This document shows, in pieces, positions 4,771 through 5,517 of a DNA stretch of 5,517 nucleotides (position 1 is its first letter; every line of letters starts with the position of its first letter). This DNA is from Chloroflexota bacterium. Its GTDB lineage: Bacteria > Chloroflexota > Dehalococcoidia > Lucifugimonadales > Lucifugimonadaceae. The translations under genes and the position numbers were made by a program. The notes below the pieces were generated by a model, which was not told where the DNA came from, made no database searches, and worked only from the letters and a program-made list of their open reading frames with translations. Where the stretch lies: the NCBI GenBank assembly GCA_029262715.1, contig JAJCYX010000121.1:1-5517 (forward strand), in the 5' to 3' direction.

Positions 4771-5517
4771 TCAGTTACCCGGTGGTGAAACGACGACTTC
4801 GTCGTAGTCGTGCCGCCTCGTGATCAGGTTGGAGTGAGCGAAAACGTCGAGTGCGCTATCGTAGAGTTCGGGTTCGATCGTGATATCACCGCTCCACGTA
4901 CCAAGCTTCTGGTAGTAACCCACTGCCGCCGCAGTCGCCTCAACTGCCATATCGGGGAAGAAACTTTCCTCTGCCTTCGCAACTTCCATTGGATCCGCAG
5001 TGTTTACCCAGTTTCGGGCAGCGCGATATGCGACAGTGAATCGCTTTGCAGCATCAGTTTCGAGCCAATCCCAGCGGCAAACAAGGCTACTGAATGCCGT
5101 CGGACCAACAGCTTCGCCGACAGATGCGACGATGCGCCCTTCGTTGAGATGCTCCAATTGCTGGGGATAGGCTCCCTGCTCGTGGAAGTAGTCACCCTGC
5201 CCATCTCTCCACTGTTGCACCATGTCGGGGCCACCTGGCGAGTCGATGTCATCCAGTTCGCCCAGGTCAATACCCTGCTTGTGGAGGCCGTAACGAAGCA
5301 TCGCTTCGGGCTGGCCGCCATGAACATGCAGAAACTTCTTGCCTTTCAGCTTCGACCAGTTGAACTCCGGGTCTGGCTCTCGTGCGGCGACTATGAAGCC
5401 GTCGTACCGGTTGATCTGCGCGAACTGCGCAACTATCGGCTTTTCTCCCTTTTCTAGCTGACCCCAGCTTGCCGATACCGCAGCCTGACCCACATCCATA
5501 CGCCCTGAAGCAACCTC
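4771..5517 (-). CDS. ABC transporter substrate-binding protein, NMT1/THI5 (SsuA/TauA)-like, N-terminus outside window
   Basis: The frame is open to the right edge, so the ATG at 5499 (followed by DVGQAAVSA) is internal: the codons before it read EVASGR, giving the usual EVASGRMDVGQ stretch of such proteins. The visible 248 residues include a typical hinge/strand region (VAQFAQINRYDGFIVAAR, 29-46), WSKLKGKKFLHVHGGQPEAML (54-74, the 'dLKGKkia' segment of periplasmic solute-binding proteins) and a helical C-terminal lobe (WLETDAAKRFTVAYRAARNW, 151-170). Relative to SsuA/TauA-type proteins of about 320 residues, the signal peptide and first lobe strands are missing. The role is capture of a small organic solute outside the membrane for an ABC importer, whose permease and ATPase genes are not seen here. 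It lies just upstream of the SsuD-like gene, as in sulfonate-use operons, which suggests it delivers that enzyme's substrate. The ligand is unknown. Confidence 0.9.
   Translation of the reverse strand, partial: EVASGRMDVGQAAVSASWGQLEKGEKPIVAQFAQINRYDGFIVAAREPDPEFNWSKLKGKKFLHVHGGQPEAMLRYGLHKQGIDLGELDDIDSPGGPDMVQQWRDGQGDYFHEQGAYPQQLEHLNEGRIVASVGEAVGPTAFSSLVCRWDWLETDAAKRFTVAYRAARNWVNTADPMEVAKAEESFFPDMAVEATAAAVGYYQKLGTWSGDITIEPELYDSALDVFAHSNLITRRHDYDEVVVSPPGN

Noticed and set aside
4810..5457. 215-residue plus-strand open frame opposite the binding-protein gene
   Set aside because: The minus strand encodes a convincing solute-binding protein here; the plus-strand product is cysteine- and arginine-rich without any domain.
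1..5517. Mobile element, CRISPR array or phage-like region
   Set aside because: No transposase or integrase, no spaced repeat array, and no terminal inverted repeats were seen; all genes fall in ordinary metabolic, efflux or regulatory families.

Overview
The window looks like bacterial chromosome from an uncultured or environmental lineage, with moderately high GC and mostly short intergenic gaps. The gene mix is a drug-efflux transporter with its TetR repressor, a short-chain dehydrogenase, an SsuD-like flavin monooxygenase and an NMT1-type solute-binding protein. This mix would suit a Chloroflexota/SAR202-like or similar aerobic heterotroph with many flavin monooxygenases. That taxonomic guess is weak and rests on gene content alone; no rRNA or other marker gene is present.

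Layout from left to right: (1) the first 111 codons of an SDR oxidoreductase on the minus strand, cut by the left edge; (2) a 116-bp gap holding two inverted repeats, one a perfect 13-bp hairpin directly after the next gene's stop; (3) a 14-TM DHA2-family MFS efflux pump, minus strand; (4) a roughly 200-bp leader region with an operator-like site, a 13-codon mini-ORF and a hairpin over the pump's ribosome-binding site; (5) a TetR/AcrR repressor, minus strand; (6) a 142-bp divergent intergenic region with a second copy of the operator-like site; (7) a GNAT acetyltransferase, plus strand; (8) a 6-bp convergent gap; (9) an SsuD-like flavin monooxygenase, minus strand; (10) two bases upstream of it, an ABC-type solute-binding protein running off the right edge, minus strand.

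Two modules are visible. Positions 1-3652 look like a resistance/efflux module. The repressor gene lies upstream of the pump gene in the same direction, and a 27-bp element matching at 23 positions lies in front of both, so TetR probably controls itself and the pump. It may also control the divergent acetyltransferase, whose only good -10-like hexamer lies 9 bp from the second element. Positions 3659-5517 look like an uptake-plus-oxidation pair resembling ssuA-ssuD of sulfonate use: a solute-binding protein followed almost immediately by a flavin monooxygenase. The substrate is unknown, because the SsuD cysteine and some other active-site positions are not conserved.

No mobile element, CRISPR array, tRNA or rRNA was seen. 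All genes belong to known families. The less ordinary material is regulatory: the repeated operator, the sequestered ribosome-binding site and the mini-ORF ahead of the pump.
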